Shown: positions 16,654 to 16,986 of the stretch, one piece after another
Numbering within the stretch: the stretch's first letter is position 1
Layout: the number at the start of each line of letters is the position of its first letter
Source of the DNA: Pelagophyceae sp. CCMP2097
Lineage: Eukaryota > Sar > Pelagophyceae
Assembly: GCA_026770575.1 (NCBI GenBank)
Contig: MU657290.1
Location: forward strand, 63,503 to 80,488
Length of the DNA stretch: 16,986 nt
Direction of reading: 5' to 3'
The notes under the pieces: model-generated
The model's input: the letters and a program-made list of their open reading frames with translations, nothing else
Databases searched by the model: none
What the model was told of the DNA's origin: nothing
Position numbers and translations under genes: made by a program

Positions 16654-16676
16654 CATCGGACGGGCGGCCTGGAGCC

Positions 16677-16986
16677 GCCCACTGAAGATGGGCCCGATCC
16701 TGGATGACCCATGTGATGTTTGTACACAATCTTCAACACCGACGTTAATCCTGGCAAAAGGGAATTCCGGTCCCAGTGCCAGGAGCCGGATCAGAAGTGT
16801 ATATAAACCACATCACAATGTCATTTTTATTATTTTTATTATTTTTCCATATGCCGGATTCGAACCGGCGACCTCGGGCTGTTCCAAACAATATGCCGGA
16901 TTCGAACCGGCGACCTCGGGCTGTTAGTAGACACACATGTGTACTCAGCTGCGGAGCAACAGGGGGCACAAGCGGTAGACGATTGC
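16677..16986. other. Right flanking DNA with tRNA-like sequence
   Basis: After the right terminal repeat comes GC-richer DNA of different character, with no gene. It begins with a small hairpin-capable gcccactgaagatgggc directly at the boundary. The far end (16849-16986) reads on the minus strand like tRNA-derived repeat DNA, with ggtcgccggttcgaatccgg matching the Pol III B box exactly. Open frames here (with AGFEPATSG-type peptides) are translations of that repeat and not genes. I take this as host flank, though an extended outer part of the element cannot be excluded because the left flank is not in the window. Confidence 0.6.
16849..16925. repeat. 35-bp direct repeat with tRNA B box
   Basis: Two identical 35-bp copies (16849-16883 and 16891-16925) of atatgccggattcgaaccgg followed by cgacctcgggctgtt are separated by ccaaaca. 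Reverse-complemented, each contains ggttcgaatcc, the exact T-arm/B-box consensus of tRNA genes, with cgccggttcgaatccggc able to form a T-arm stem. A tandem duplication within a tRNA-derived SINE explains it best. Confidence 0.85.

Larger units (their letters stand above)
16104..16676. repeat. Right terminal inverted repeat
   Basis: This is the reverse-complement partner of 1-530. It starts on the inner side near the shared ttcaataaataaaatatgctcc, passes through ctcgaaaatctcg repeats, the aaattcctc tandem array and ggaaaatccc-type repeats, and ends at ggcggcctggagcc. It contains an extra GC-rich segment of about 37 bp (about 16496-16531, containing gcgatgcgcgcgtcaccccg) absent from the left copy. 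The extra segment resembles the neighbouring CACCCCGGGG block, so a local duplication here or a deletion on the left would both explain it. Sequence continues past 16676, and the match cannot be followed further because the left side of the window ends. Confidence 0.93.

Noticed and set aside
16688..16927. Frame containing AGFEPATSG repeats on the plus strand, and its minus-strand shadow
   Set aside because: It is a translation of tRNA-like repeat DNA and contains the two identical 35-bp units. Such peptides are common annotation artefacts.
16849..16986. Functional tRNA gene on the minus strand
   Set aside because: The T arm and B box are good, but I could not fold a full cloverleaf or find a proper A box and acceptor stem. 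It is treated as tRNA-derived repeat.

Overview
This window holds one almost complete, heavily mutated endogenous DNA virus or self-synthesising transposon of the Polinton/Maverick and Polinton-like virus (PLV) kind, inside eukaryotic DNA. Long terminal inverted repeats (about 1-530 and 16104-16676) bracket some 15.6 kb of AT-rich interior. Inside are the hallmark genes of double-jelly-roll viruses: a packaging ATPase, a penton-like minor capsid protein and a major capsid protein (MCP). The right flank (16677-16986) carries tRNA-like repeat DNA, and a separate 591-bp TA-flanked inverted-repeat element sits near the right end. Both are eukaryotic-genome features. I cannot name the host.

Layout. 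1-530 is the left terminal repeat, with a tRNA-like outer tip and 10-bp tandem repeats. 907-4379 is a replication module read on the plus strand, probably one long gene: a unique N-terminal part, a region with polymerase-like signatures, an SF1 helicase, and a C-terminal GIY-YIG nuclease. 4431-5103 holds two small charged genes. 5119-5760 is an intact 213-residue nuclease-like gene of the T5orf172/GIY-YIG kind. 5757-6092 is a small membrane protein. 6109-6799 is the packaging ATPase. 6820-7336 is a small protein of unknown role, tail-to-tail with a minus-strand class 3 lipase (7328-7935). A 42-bp divergent spacer leads into the penton (7978-8950), a small Gly/Lys-rich protein (8950-9386) and the MCP (9409-10752). 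Three related fibre-like genes follow (10795-14847), built from shared shaft repeats, coiled coils, head modules, a YadA-like stretch and a collagen-like stretch. The right end has the nested transposon (15001-15591), a small minus-strand gene (15621-15921) and the right terminal repeat.

How it would have worked. The large replicase would copy the genome. The MCP and penton would build an icosahedral shell that the ATPase fills, and the fibres would mediate attachment. The lipase may act on membranes or lipids of host or virion. I see no protein-primed family B polymerase, no rve integrase, no tyrosine recombinase and no recognisable adenain-like protease. This differs from canonical Polintons and resembles PLVs.

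State. Nearly every gene is broken by in-frame stops and small indels, many of them in A or G runs. The element is a relic and not expressible as it stands. Only 5119-5760, and perhaps 4431-4664, are uninterrupted.
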